From Arenimonas sp. (GTDB taxonomy: Bacteria; Pseudomonadota; Alphaproteobacteria; Rhizobiales; Rhizobiaceae): a DNA stretch of 64,000 nucleotides. The notes beneath the pieces are model-generated. The model did not search any database. It saw nothing but the letters and a program-made list of their open reading frames with translations, and was not told the DNA's origin. Shown piece after piece: positions 20,942 through 30,085 of this stretch. The position numbers and the translations under genes are program-made. Position 1 is the stretch's first letter; every line of letters begins with the position of its first letter. The stretch is taken from positions 1-64,000 of the forward strand of contig JAIBEK010000034.1 of NCBI GenBank assembly GCA_019459145.1, written 5' to 3'.

Positions 20942-23900
20942 TCAGCTCTTCGCCAGTTCCGCCAGATGCGTCATCACCACCGCCGCGCCGGACAGGCGCT
21001 TCTCCGGGGTCGGCAGATCACGGGTTAGGAAGACGCTCTGGTCAGGACGGATCTTTGCCATCGAGCCCTGCTTGGCGATATAGCCGACCAGCGCCGCGGG
21101 ATTGGGAAACTGCTTGTTGCGGAACTGCACGACGACGCCCTTTGGCCCCGCTTCGAGCTTTTCGACATTGGCCTTGCGGCAGAGCGCTTTGATGTAGACG
21201 ACCTTCAACAGGTGCTGGACCTCGATCGGTAGCGGCCCGAAACGGTCGATCATCTCGGCGCCGAAGCCATCGATCTCGTTGAGTTCGGTGATCTCGCCGA
21301 GGCGGCGATAGAGACCGAGGCGCAGATGCAGGTCCGGGACATAGTCGTCCGGGATCATCACCGAGGTTCCGACCGAGATCTGCGGCGACCAGCCGCTATC
21401 TGTGACCTCGTCGTCGCCCTTCACCTCGGCGACCGCCTCCTCCAGCATGTGCTGGTAGAGTTCGAAGCCGACCTCCTTGATGTGGCCCGACTGTTCCTCG
21501 CCCAAGAGATTGCCGGCGCCGCGAATGTCGAGGTCGTGGCTCGCGAGCTGGAAGCCGGCGCCGAGCGTGTCGAGCGACTGCAGTACCTTCAGGCGGCGCT
21601 CCGCGGTCGTGGTCAGCACCTTGTTGACAGGAAGCGTCAGGAGCGCAAAGGCGCGGACCTTGGAGCGGCCGACGCGGCCGCGCAGCTGGTAGAGCTGGGC
21701 CAGTCCGAACATGTCGGCGCGGTGCACGATCAGCGTATTGGCGGTCGGCACGTCGAGGCCGGATTCGACGATGGTGGTCGACAGCAGAACGTCATAGCGG
21801 CCGTCATAGAAGGCATTCATGATGTCTTCGAGTTCGCCCGCTGCCATCTGGCCGTGGGCGACGGCGACTTTCAGCTCGGGAACATCCGAAGCCAGAAACG
21901 CCTGGATGTCGGCAAGGTCCGCCAGACGCGGGCAGACGTAAAAACTCTGGCCGCCGCGATAGTGCTCGCGCATCAGCGTCTCGCGGATCACCAGCGGGTC
22001 AAAAGGCGAGATGAAGGTTCTGACCGCCATGCGGTCGACCGGTGGCGTGGTGATTAGCGACAGTTCACGAACCCCGGTCATCGCCAGCTGGAGCGTGCGC
22101 GGGATCGGCGTCGCCGAAAGGGTCAGCACGTGTACGTCCGACTTCAGCTCCTTCAGGCGCTCCTTGTGCTTGACGCCGAAATGCTGCTCCTCGTCGATGA
22201 TGAGGAGCCCGAGATTGGCGAAGTTGACGCCCGTGCCGAGCAGCGCATGGGTGCCGACGACGATGTCGGTCTTGCCTTCCGCCACTTCCTTCTTGACGAG
22301 GTTCAGTTCCTTGGTGCCGACCAGCCGCGAGGCCTGCTGGATGCGGATCGGCAAGCCCCGGAAGCGCTCGGTGAAGGTCTTGAAATGCTGGCGCGCCAGA
22401 AGTGTGGTCGGAACGACGACCGCGACCTGAATGCCGTTCATCGCCGCGACGAAGGCGGCGCGCAGCGCCACTTCCGTCTTGCCAAAGCCGACGTCGCCGC
22501 AGATCAGCCGGTCCATGGGGCGACCGGCACCGAGATCGCCGCGCACCGCCTCGATGGCGTTCATCTGGTCCTCGGTCTCGTCATAGGGGAAGCGGGCGGC
22601 GAACTCGTCGTAAAGGCCTTCCTGGGTGGTCAGTACCGGCGCCATGCGCATCATGCGCTCGGCGGCGACGCGGATGAGCGCGCCCGCCATGTCGAGCAGC
22701 CGCTTCTTGAGCTTCGCCTTGCGCATCTGCCAGGCGCCGCCGCCCAGCTTGTCGAGCTGTGCATCGCTCGACTCCGAGCCGTAGCGCGACAGCAGATCGA
22801 TGTTTTCGACCGGCAGAAAAAGCTTGGCGTCGTCGGCGTAGCGCAGCTCGAGGCAGGCATGCGGGGCGCCCGCGGCCTCGATGGTGCGAAGCCCGACGAA
22901 TCGGCCGATGCCGTGTTCGGCATGGACGACGATCGAGCCCTCGTCGAGGCCGGCCACTTCCGAGATGAAGTCGGCGGCGCGCTTGCGGCGCTTGGAGCGG
23001 CGCACCATGCGGTCGCCGAGAATGTCCTGCTCGCCGACGATGACCAGATCGCCGGCCTCGAAGCCGCCCTCGAGGCTGAGCACGGCGGTCGCCGCCTCGC
23101 CCTTTTTCAGCCCGTCGAGATCTTTCAGCGCCGTGACCGGTTTCAGATTGGCAAGCCCGTGTTCGTCCAGCACCTGCAGCAGGCGGTCGAGCGAGCCTTC
23201 GGACCAGCCGGCGATCAGCACCTTGGAGCCGGCCGCGCGCTTCTCGGCAATGTATTTCACCGCTTGGTCGAAGACGTTGGTGCGGGTATTGCCCTCGCCG
23301 GTCTCGATCGCCGTCTTGGCCCAGCGCGGGCCGGGACGTGCGGCGATCTCGATCACCTTGCGCGCCTCGCCGTCATGCTCGGCAAACGGGGTGAGCCTGA
23401 GCGGTGAGTGCGCGTCGAGCATACGGCCGAACTCGCCGGCGCCGAGATAGAGCCGCTCGGGCGGGACCGGCTTGTAAGGCGTGCCTTGGGACAGATGGCC
23501 CTTGCCGGGCGTCGCGGAATTCAGCCGCGCCTCGTAATAGTCGCGGATCAGCTTGGCGCGCTCTTCGGCCGCCTCACGCACGGTATGGTCGGTGACGATA
23601 CGGAAGCCCTGGAGATAGTCGAACACCGTGTCGAGATGGTCGTGGAACAGCGGCAGCCAGTGCTCCATGCCGGCATAGCGCCGCCCTTCGGAGACGGCGG
23701 CATAGAGCGCGTCGTCGCGGGTGGCGGCGCCAAACAGCGAGAGATAGTTCTTGCGGAAGCGGCTGATCGAATCCGGCGTGAGCGTCACCTCGCTCATCGG
23801 ATGAAGGTCGAGCGAGCGGGCCTGGCCGATGGTGCGCTGGCTGGCCGGATCGAAGGTGCGGATGCTCTCCAGCGTGTCGCCGAAGAAGTCGAGGCGCACC

Positions 23901-24448
23901 GGCTCTTCCGAGCCCGGCACGAAGACGTCGAGAATGCCGCCGCGCACGGCGAATTCCCCGACCTCGCGCACGGTCGCCACGCGCTCAAACCCGTTGCGCT
24001 CCAGCCGGGCGGCGATGTCGTCCATCCTGACCTGATTGCCGGGGCGGGCCGAAAAGCCGAGGCTGTCGATCACTTCGGCCGGAGCCACTTTCTGCAGCAT
24101 GGCATTGACGGTGACGAGCACGATCGCCGCATGCGGCTTCTTGCCATGGGCGACCAGGCCGGACAGAGCCGTCAGGCGGCGCGCCGACGTATCGGCCGAA
24201 GGCGATACACGGTCGTAAGGCAGGCAGTCCCAGGCCGGCAGCGTCAAAACCGGGATTTCGGGGGCCGCAAAGGACAGGTTCTGCTCGATGTCGGCCATGC
24301 GCTGGCCGTCCGACAGGATATAGGCGACCGGCTGGCCGAGGCGGGCGAGTTCCGCCAGCACGAAGGCGTCCATGCCGTCCGGCACATGCGAAACGGTGAG
24401 CGCGGACTTCGCCGCCGCGATCGTCCTGGTATCGAGAAGCGAGATCAT
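20942..24448 (-). CDS. mfd: transcription-repair coupling factor
   Basis: Mfd removes RNA polymerase stalled at lesions and recruits UvrA. The 1168-residue protein shows the N-terminal UvrB-like region (ARLGQPVAYILSDGQRM, GEFAVRGGILDVF), the CarD-like polymerase-interacting domain (GSIVVHAEHGIGRFVG), and the helicase core. That core has Walker A GDVGFGKTEVAL near residue 650, the DEEQHFGVKHKE box, and LSATPIPRTLQLA. The TRCF domain ends the protein. Its ATG overlaps the sdhE stop as ATGA, which fixes the start; the much longer upstream frame is a shadow of sdhE. Confidence 0.97.
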   Translation of the reverse strand: MISLLDTRTIAAAKSALTVSHVPDGMDAFVLAELARLGQPVAYILSDGQRMADIEQNLSFAAPEIPVLTLPAWDCLPYDRVSPSADTSARRLTALSGLVAHGKKPHAAIVLVTVNAMLQKVAPAEVIDSLGFSARPGNQVRMDDIAARLERNGFERVATVREVGEFAVRGGILDVFVPGSEEPVRLDFFGDTLESIRTFDPASQRTIGQARSLDLHPMSEVTLTPDSISRFRKNYLSLFGAATRDDALYAAVSEGRRYAGMEHWLPLFHDHLDTVFDYLQGFRIVTDHTVREAAEERAKLIRDYYEARLNSATPGKGHLSQGTPYKPVPPERLYLGAGEFGRMLDAHSPLRLTPFAEHDGEARKVIEIAARPGPRWAKTAIETGEGNTRTNVFDQAVKYIAEKRAAGSKVLIAGWSEGSLDRLLQVLDEHGLANLKPVTALKDLDGLKKGEAATAVLSLEGGFEAGDLVIVGEQDILGDRMVRRSKRRKRAADFISEVAGLDEGSIVVHAEHGIGRFVGLRTIEAAGAPHACLELRYADDAKLFLPVENIDLLSRYGSESSDAQLDKLGGGAWQMRKAKLKKRLLDMAGALIRVAAERMMRMAPVLTTQEGLYDEFAARFPYDETEDQMNAIEAVRGDLGAGRPMDRLICGDVGFGKTEVALRAAFVAAMNGIQVAVVVPTTLLARQHFKTFTERFRGLPIRIQQASRLVGTKELNLVKKEVAEGKTDIVVGTHALLGTGVNFANLGLLIIDEEQHFGVKHKERLKELKSDVHVLTLSATPIPRTLQLAMTGVRELSLITTPPVDRMAVRTFISPFDPLVIRETLMREHYRGGQSFYVCPRLADLADIQAFLASDVPELKVAVAHGQMAAGELEDIMNAFYDGRYDVLLSTTIVESGLDVPTANTLIVHRADMFGLAQLYQLRGRVGRSKVRAFALLTLPVNKVLTTTAERRLKVLQSLDTLGAGFQLASHDLDIRGAGNLLGEEQSGHIKEVGFELYQHMLEEAVAEVKGDDEVTDSGWSPQISVGTSVMIPDDYVPDLHLRLGLYRRLGEITELNEIDGFGAEMIDRFGPLPIEVQHLLKVVYIKALCRKANVEKLEAGPKGVVVQFRNKQFPNPAALVGYIAKQGSMAKIRPDQSVFLTRDLPTPEKRLSGAAVVMTHLAELAKS

Positions 24449-24762
24449 TCCGAGCGTCCGAGCCCTTCCAGCGTGACCGGCGAGAAATCGGGGCGACAGG
24501 CGGCAATGCGCTCGAACAGCGGGGTCTGAAGATGAGCGGGCACAGGCGAAGCGCCGGTGATGTACTTCACCAGGTCCTGGTCTTCCTCGCTCATGATACG
24601 TTCCAGCTCGTCGAGCGTGGCTTCGTCCATCTGGGCGATCTCGGCCTCGGCGAACTGGCCGAGGATCAGGTCCATTTCGCGAATGCCGCGGTGCCAGCAG
24701 CGGAACAGAATGCGCCGGCGGCGCGGATCGAGTTCTGCACTGCTGAGGATCAATCCGGTCAT
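24445..24762 (-). CDS. sdhE: FAD assembly factor SdhE
   Basis: SdhE (YgfY/Sdh5) helps attach FAD covalently to the succinate dehydrogenase flavoprotein. The 105-residue product has the defining RGxxE motif (HRGIREMDLILGQFA) and the helical core ELERIMSEEDQDLVKYITG. Length is close to the family norm with a short C-terminal extension. The ATG has AGGTG seven bases upstream. It is translationally coupled to mfd and divergent from recG. Confidence 0.93.
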   Translation of the reverse strand: MTGLILSSAELDPRRRRILFRCWHRGIREMDLILGQFAEAEIAQMDEATLDELERIMSEEDQDLVKYITGASPVPAHLQTPLFERIAACRPDFSPVTLEGLGRSE

Positions 24763-24860
24763 ATGCAAACACCTTCCTGTTGATGCGCCTCTATAGCGCC
24801 GTCCCAACCGCTTGTCAGCCTTGCCAAGCCGGTAATTCTCGGCGCATTTTGCCAGCCATC

Positions 24861-26966
24861 ATGCGGCCAACGCTTCTCGATCCCCTGTTTGCCTCCGTCG
24901 CTTCGCTGTCCGGCGTCGGGCCGAAGCTTGCGCAATTGCTGGCGAGCCTGCTCGGCCGCGAGGATGCCGAGGATGCCCGTGTCGTCGACCTCCTGTTCCT
25001 CGCCCCCTTCCGCCTGATCGACCGGCGCAACCAGCCGGGCATCGCATTGGCCCCGCAAGGCGCGATCGTCACGATCACCGGACGGGTCGACCGCCACCAG
25101 CCGCCGCCGCGCGGCAAGGCCAGCCTGCCCTACCGCGTCTTCCTGCACGACGAGACGGGAGAGCTGGCGCTGACCTTCTTCCGCGTCAAGGGTAACTGGC
25201 TGGAGAAGGCCCTGCCGGTCGACGAGACGATCATCGTTTCCGGCAAGGTCGACTGGTTCAACGGCCGCCCCTCCATGGTGCACCCGGACTTGATGGTGAA
25301 GGCGAGCGAGGCGGAGAACATGCCGCTGGTCGAGCCGGTCTATCCGCTGACCGCAGGCCTCTCGCCAAAGGTGCTGCGCAAGCAGATCGAGCATGCGGTG
25401 GAGCGGGTGCCCGAATTGCCCGAATGGGCCGATCCGGCGCTCGTCACCCGGCAGGGTTTTCCGAGCATCCGCCAGAGTTTCGTCGACCTGCACCATCCGC
25501 GCGACGAAAAGGATGTCGATCCGCAGGCGCCGGCGCGGCGTCGGCTCGCCTATGACGAATTCCTCGCCGGCCAGGTGTCGCTTGCCCTCGTCCGCCAGAA
25601 ACTGCGCAAGGTGCCCGGCACGCCGGTTCGGGCAACGGGCGAACTGTCGGACAAGATCCTCGCCGCCCTGCCCTTCAAGCCGACGGCCAGCCAGACGCAG
25701 GCGCTCGCGGACATTCTGAACGACATGGCCTCCGACACCCGCATGCTGCGGCTGCTGCAGGGCGATGTCGGCGCCGGCAAGACGTTAGTGGCGCTGCTCG
25801 CCATGGCGGCGACCGTCGAGAGCGGCGGCCAGGCCGTTCTGATGGCGCCGACCGAAATCCTGGCCCGCCAGCATCACGCGACGATCTCGAAGTTTGCGGC
25901 GAGCGCGGGCCTTACGGTCGAGGTGCTGACCGGCCGCACCAAGGGCAAGGAGCGCGAGGCGATCACCGGGCGGATCGCTTCCGGAGAGGCGCAGATCATC
26001 ATCGGCACCCATGCGCTGTTCCAGGACACCGTGAACTACAAGAACCTGATGCTGGCCGTAGTCGACGAACAGCACCGGTTCGGCGTGCACCAGCGTCTCC
26101 GCCTGACCGCCAAGGGCATTTCGCCGCATATGCTGGTGATGACGGCCACCCCCATCCCCCGCACGCTGGTGCTCGCCGCCTTCGGCGACATGGACGTCTC
26201 GAAACTCACCGAAAAGCCGGCCGGCCGAAAGCCGATCCAGACGGTGACGGTGCCGAGCGAGCGCACCGGCGAGATCGTCGAACGGCTGCGTGCCGCCGTC
26301 GCCGACGGAAAAAAGGCCTACTGGATCTGCCCGCTGGTCGAGGAATCCGACATATCAGAGCTGATGTCGGCCGAGGAGCGCTTTGCGGTGCTGGAAAAGG
26401 CGATCGGCGCGCCGATCGGCCTGGTCCATGGCCGGATGAGTGGGCCGGAAAAGGACGCGGCCATGCTCGCCTTCAAGACCGGCGAAACGCGGCTGCTGGT
26501 GGCGACGACCGTGGTCGAGGTCGGCGTCGACGTGCCGGATGCGACGATCATGGTGATCGAGCATGCCGAGCGCTTCGGCCTTGCCCAATTGCACCAGCTG
26601 CGTGGTCGGGTCGGGCGCGGCGACGAGGCGTCGAGCTGCATCCTGCTCTACAAGGGACCGCTCGGCGAGACCGGCAAGGCGCGCCTGTCGATCCTGCGCG
26701 ACAGCGAGGACGGTTTCCTGATCGCCGAGGAAGACCTGAAATTGCGCGGCGAAGGCGAACTGCTCGGGACGCGCCAGTCCGGCACGCCCGGTTTCCGCAT
26801 CGCCAGCCTGGAGGCGCATGCCGAACTCCTGGAAATCGCCCGCAAGGACGCATCCTACCTGCTGGAACGCGATCCGGACCTTACGACCCCGCGCGGCGAG
26901 GCCGTGCGCACGCTCCTCTACCTGCACCGCCGCGACGAGGCGATCAGGTTCCTGCGGGCGGGGTGA
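24861..26966 (+). CDS. recG: ATP-dependent DNA helicase RecG
   Basis: RecG reverses stalled forks and processes recombination intermediates. The 701-residue protein has the N-terminal wedge/OB region (about 60-150, with IVTITGRVDRHQPP), then the helicase core: Walker A GDVGAGKTLVAL near residue 300, AVVDEQHRFGVHQR, MTATPIPRTL, and motif VI QLRGRVGRG. The C-terminal TRG-like wrap is present. The ATG at 24861 gives the normal length. It overlaps the convergent DUF502 gene by 23 bases. Confidence 0.97.
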   Translation: MRPTLLDPLFASVASLSGVGPKLAQLLASLLGREDAEDARVVDLLFLAPFRLIDRRNQPGIALAPQGAIVTITGRVDRHQPPPRGKASLPYRVFLHDETGELALTFFRVKGNWLEKALPVDETIIVSGKVDWFNGRPSMVHPDLMVKASEAENMPLVEPVYPLTAGLSPKVLRKQIEHAVERVPELPEWADPALVTRQGFPSIRQSFVDLHHPRDEKDVDPQAPARRRLAYDEFLAGQVSLALVRQKLRKVPGTPVRATGELSDKILAALPFKPTASQTQALADILNDMASDTRMLRLLQGDVGAGKTLVALLAMAATVESGGQAVLMAPTEILARQHHATISKFAASAGLTVEVLTGRTKGKEREAITGRIASGEAQIIIGTHALFQDTVNYKNLMLAVVDEQHRFGVHQRLRLTAKGISPHMLVMTATPIPRTLVLAAFGDMDVSKLTEKPAGRKPIQTVTVPSERTGEIVERLRAAVADGKKAYWICPLVEESDISELMSAEERFAVLEKAIGAPIGLVHGRMSGPEKDAAMLAFKTGETRLLVATTVVEVGVDVPDATIMVIEHAERFGLAQLHQLRGRVGRGDEASSCILLYKGPLGETGKARLSILRDSEDGFLIAEEDLKLRGEGELLGTRQSGTPGFRIASLEAHAELLEIARKDASYLLERDPDLTTPRGEAVRTLLYLHRRDEAIRFLRAG

Positions 26967-27642
26967 CGATAGTTGCCGCCTCTTCGGTGGCGGCCGTTCT
27001 GTATTCCGGCGTGACGAGGCCGGCGGAAATCAGCAGCTTCACGCCCTCTTCCGGCGACATGTCGAGCAGCCGCAATTTGCTGCGCGGCACGAACATCAGG
27101 AAACCGGCGGTCGGAACCGGCGTGGGCGCGAGGAACACCGCCACCATCTCCTCACCGTCCTCGCCGAGCTTCGCGGCAATCTCGCCCCTGGCATCGCTCG
27201 AGACGAAGACCAGTGCCCAGGTGCCGGGCGACGGGAACTCGATCAGCCCCACTCTCTTGAACGACCCCGACTGTTCCTTCAGCACGGTCTCGAAGATCTG
27301 CTTGGTGCTCTTGTAGACCGTGCGCACCAACGGCATGCGATGCAGGATCGACTCGCTGTAGGCGACGATCGATCGGCCGATCAGGTTCTTTCCGAGAAAA
27401 CCGATCAGGGTGATCGTTGTCACCGCGATCAGCAGGCCGAAGCCGGGAATGGCGAATTGCAGATAGCTTTCCGGATTGTAGCGGTTCGGGATATAGGGTT
27501 TTACCCAACTGTCGGCCCAGTCGATGAAGGACCAGGTCAGCCAGATGGTGATGGCGATGGGCGCACAGATGATCAGTCCGGTCAGAAAATTGTTCCGGAT
27601 CCGTGTCGCCAGCGAGATGCGCTCGTGACTGCCGTTCGTCAT
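26944..27642 (-). CDS. DUF502 membrane protein
   Basis: A 232-residue inner-membrane protein of the DUF502 family. Two hydrophobic segments are visible (NNFLTGLIICAPIAITIWLTW and FAIPGFGLLIAVTTITLIGFLG), then the conserved cytoplasmic part with RMPLVRTVYKSTKQIFETVL, GLIEFPSPGTWALVFV and LAPTPVPTAGFLMFVP. The role is unknown. The ATG has AAGGTCGAC directly upstream. It is the last gene of the glmU-glmS-GNAT-DUF502 run, seven bases after the GNAT stop. Confidence 0.9.
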   Translation of the reverse strand: MTNGSHERISLATRIRNNFLTGLIICAPIAITIWLTWSFIDWADSWVKPYIPNRYNPESYLQFAIPGFGLLIAVTTITLIGFLGKNLIGRSIVAYSESILHRMPLVRTVYKSTKQIFETVLKEQSGSFKRVGLIEFPSPGTWALVFVSSDARGEIAAKLGEDGEEMVAVFLAPTPVPTAGFLMFVPRSKLRLLDMSPEEGVKLLISAGLVTPEYRTAATEEAATIVTPPAGT

Positions 27643-27649
27643 GTCGACC

Positions 27650-28153
27650 TTATGCTGCGTCGCCGAAGAAAGCCGGATGGAAGGCCACCATGCCGGAGGG
27701 TGCCCCGCCATGCAAGGGCAGGACAAGGAAATATTCGGGCGGCACGCCCATCGTCGTGAGCTCCGGCCGGGCGGTGAAACCGAACCGGTTATAGTAGGCC
27801 GGTTCCCCGACTAGAGCGCAGCCAGATGCCCCTTGCGCCTCGAGTTTCGCCAGACCCGTCTTGATCAGCGTCGAGCCGATACCGCCCCTCTGCCTGCCGG
27901 GCGCGACCGAAATCGGTCCGAGGCCGTACCAGCCGCCCTCGCCACCCGACAGCGTCACCGGGGAGAAGGCAACATGGCCGACAATCTTGCCGTCGTCTTC
28001 CGCTACCAGCGAAAGCGTCAGCTTGCCGAGGCGCCGCAGGCGCTCGATGATCTGCGGCTCCGATCCGTCGCTATGGGGATGGCCGGCAAAGGCAGCGGCG
28101 GTGAGTGCGCCGATGGCTGCCTCGTCACCCGCCGATTCCGGCCTGATCCTCAT
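27650..28153 (-). CDS. GNAT-family N-acetyltransferase (YhbS-like)
   Basis: A 167-residue GNAT acetyltransferase. The acetyl-CoA pyrophosphate loop is RQRGGIGSTLI, after the strand GPISVAP; upstream GKIVGHVAFSPV and downstream GEPAYYNRFGF are typical of the YhbS subgroup. The substrate is unknown. Its ATG overlaps the glmS stop as ATGA, so it is translationally coupled to glmS, which raises the untested idea of an amino-sugar or related substrate. The gene is normal in length. Confidence 0.88.
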   Translation of the reverse strand: MRIRPESAGDEAAIGALTAAAFAGHPHSDGSEPQIIERLRRLGKLTLSLVAEDDGKIVGHVAFSPVTLSGGEGGWYGLGPISVAPGRQRGGIGSTLIKTGLAKLEAQGASGCALVGEPAYYNRFGFTARPELTTMGVPPEYFLVLPLHGGAPSGMVAFHPAFFGDAA

Positions 28154-29976
28154 TCGACGGTCACCGACTTTGCCAGATTGCGCGGCTGGTCGACGTCCGT
28201 GCCCATGAACACCGCGGTGTGATAGGCCAGCAGCTGGATCGGCAGCGAGAAGAGCATCGGCGCAATGATCTCCGACACGTTGGGCAGGATGATCGTCGCC
28301 ATGGTTTCGAGCTTCGAGGCGGCAGCCCCCTTCTCGTCGGTGATGAAGATGATCCGGCCGCCGCGTGCCGCCACTTCCTGCATGTTCGACACGGTCTTGT
28401 CGAAGAAGCGGTCATGCGGAGCAATGACGATCACCGGCATGTTCTCGTCGATCAGCGCAATGGGACCGTGCTTCAGCTCGCCGGCGGCATAGCCCTCGGC
28501 GTGGATATAGGAGATTTCCTTGAGCTTCAGCGCGCCTTCCATGGCCAGCGGATAGCTGGTGCCACGGCCGAGATAGAGCACATCCTTGTATTTCGACAGG
28601 TCGCGCGCCAGCGCTTCCATCTGCGGCTGGATGGCGTTCAGCACCTGGCTCATGATGCGCGGCATTTCGGCCAGGCTCTTCACCAACTGCTTTTCCTCGT
28701 CAGCCGAAATCGTCCCGCGCGCCTTACCGGCGGCGATCGCCAGAGAGGCGAGAACGGCGAGCTGGCAGGTGAAAGCCTTGGTCGAGGCCACCCCGATCTC
28801 CGGGCCGGCAAGGATCGGGAAGACGGCATCCGCCTCGCGAGCGATGGTCGATTCCTTGACGTTGACGATGGCGCCGATCTTCAGACCCTCGTCATGGCAG
28901 TAGCGCAGCGAGGCGAGCGTGTCGGCCGTCTCGCCCGATTGCGAGATGAACAGCGCCGCCTGATCCTTGGAGAGCGGCATCTCCCGATAGCGGAATTCCG
29001 AGGCGACATCGATCTCGACCGGCAGGCGGGCATAGCGCTCGAACCAGTACTTGCCGACCAGGCCGGCCAGATAGGCCGTGCCGCAGGCGGAGATCGCCAG
29101 GCCGCGAAGGCTCTTGAAGTCGATCGCCGCGTCGACCGGCTTGGTCGAGTGGCTATGGAAATCCACATAGTGCGACAGCGCGTGCGAGATGACCTCCGGC
29201 TGCTCGTAGATTTCCTTCTCCATGAAATGGCGGTGATTGCCCTTGTCGACGACAAAGGCGGTCGCCTGGGAGATCTGGTGCGCCCGCTCGACCGGATTGC
29301 CGGCAAAGTCGATGATCTCGGCACCGTTGCGGTGAATGATCGCGCAGTCGCCATCGACCAGATAGGCGATCTCGTTGGTGAAGGGGGCAAGCGCGATGGC
29401 GTCCGATCCGAGGAACATTTCGCCCTTGCCGAAGCCGACGGCGAGCGGCGGCCCGAAGCGGGCGGCCATGATCGTGTCCGGATCATCGGCGAACATGACC
29501 ACCAGCGCGTAGGCGCCCTTGACGTGATTGAGCATGGCCAGCATCGCGGCGCGGTTGTCGAGCCCCTTGCGGCGGTATTTGGCAATCAACTGGGCGACGA
29601 TCTCGGTGTCGGTCTGGGTGGTGAAAACGGCACCCTCGGCCGTCAGTTCATCGCGCAGTTCGGAAAAATTCTCGATGATGCCATTGTGGACGACGGCGAC
29701 ACCGTCGACGAAATGCGGGTGGGCATTGGTCTCGTTCGGAACGCCATGGGTCGCCCAGCGGGTGTGGGCGATGCCGATCGTGCCGGCGAGCGGCTCGGCG
29801 TCGAGCTTCTTTTCCAGGTTGAACAGCTTGCCCTCGGCGCGGCGGCGATCCATCACGCCGTTGTCGATGGTCGCCACGCCGGCGGAATCATAGCCGCGAT
29901 ATTCGAGCCGCCTCAGCGCGTCGACCAGACGACCCGCCACCTGCTGGTTACCGACAATACCGACAATGCCGCACAT
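28150..29976 (-). CDS. glmS: glutamine-fructose-6-phosphate aminotransferase
   Basis: GlmS makes glucosamine-6-phosphate from fructose-6-phosphate and glutamine, the first committed step to peptidoglycan and lipopolysaccharide amino sugars. The 608-residue protein begins MCGIVGIVG with catalytic Cys2 of the glutaminase domain, and two SIS domains follow (SACGTAYLAGLVGKYWFE, FISQSGETADTLASLRY, later LGRGTSYPLAMEGALKLKE). The C-terminus NLAKSVTVE is the family end. The ATG has GGAGAACTCT upstream. It is 109 bp downstream of glmU on the same strand. Confidence 0.98.
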   Translation of the reverse strand: MCGIVGIVGNQQVAGRLVDALRRLEYRGYDSAGVATIDNGVMDRRRAEGKLFNLEKKLDAEPLAGTIGIAHTRWATHGVPNETNAHPHFVDGVAVVHNGIIENFSELRDELTAEGAVFTTQTDTEIVAQLIAKYRRKGLDNRAAMLAMLNHVKGAYALVVMFADDPDTIMAARFGPPLAVGFGKGEMFLGSDAIALAPFTNEIAYLVDGDCAIIHRNGAEIIDFAGNPVERAHQISQATAFVVDKGNHRHFMEKEIYEQPEVISHALSHYVDFHSHSTKPVDAAIDFKSLRGLAISACGTAYLAGLVGKYWFERYARLPVEIDVASEFRYREMPLSKDQAALFISQSGETADTLASLRYCHDEGLKIGAIVNVKESTIAREADAVFPILAGPEIGVASTKAFTCQLAVLASLAIAAGKARGTISADEEKQLVKSLAEMPRIMSQVLNAIQPQMEALARDLSKYKDVLYLGRGTSYPLAMEGALKLKEISYIHAEGYAAGELKHGPIALIDENMPVIVIAPHDRFFDKTVSNMQEVAARGGRIIFITDEKGAAASKLETMATIILPNVSEIIAPMLFSLPIQLLAYHTAVFMGTDVDQPRNLAKSVTVE

Positions 29977-30085
29977 AGAGTTCTCCGTCTGGCTTCTTCC
30001 TGCCGCCAGTCCTAATGGATTTCGTCAGTTTCGCAATGCACGCACCGGTCACATTCGGTATCGTTGCGTTACGCAATTGCAGCAA

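Noticed and set aside
28219-30015. 598-residue open frame antisense to glmS
   Set aside because: Shadow of glmS; composition is typical of reverse-strand frames in high-GC genes.
30064-30076. TTGCG-TTA-CGCAA repeat between glmU and glmS
   Set aside because: Short stem with no supporting context; could be chance or a minor RNA structure.
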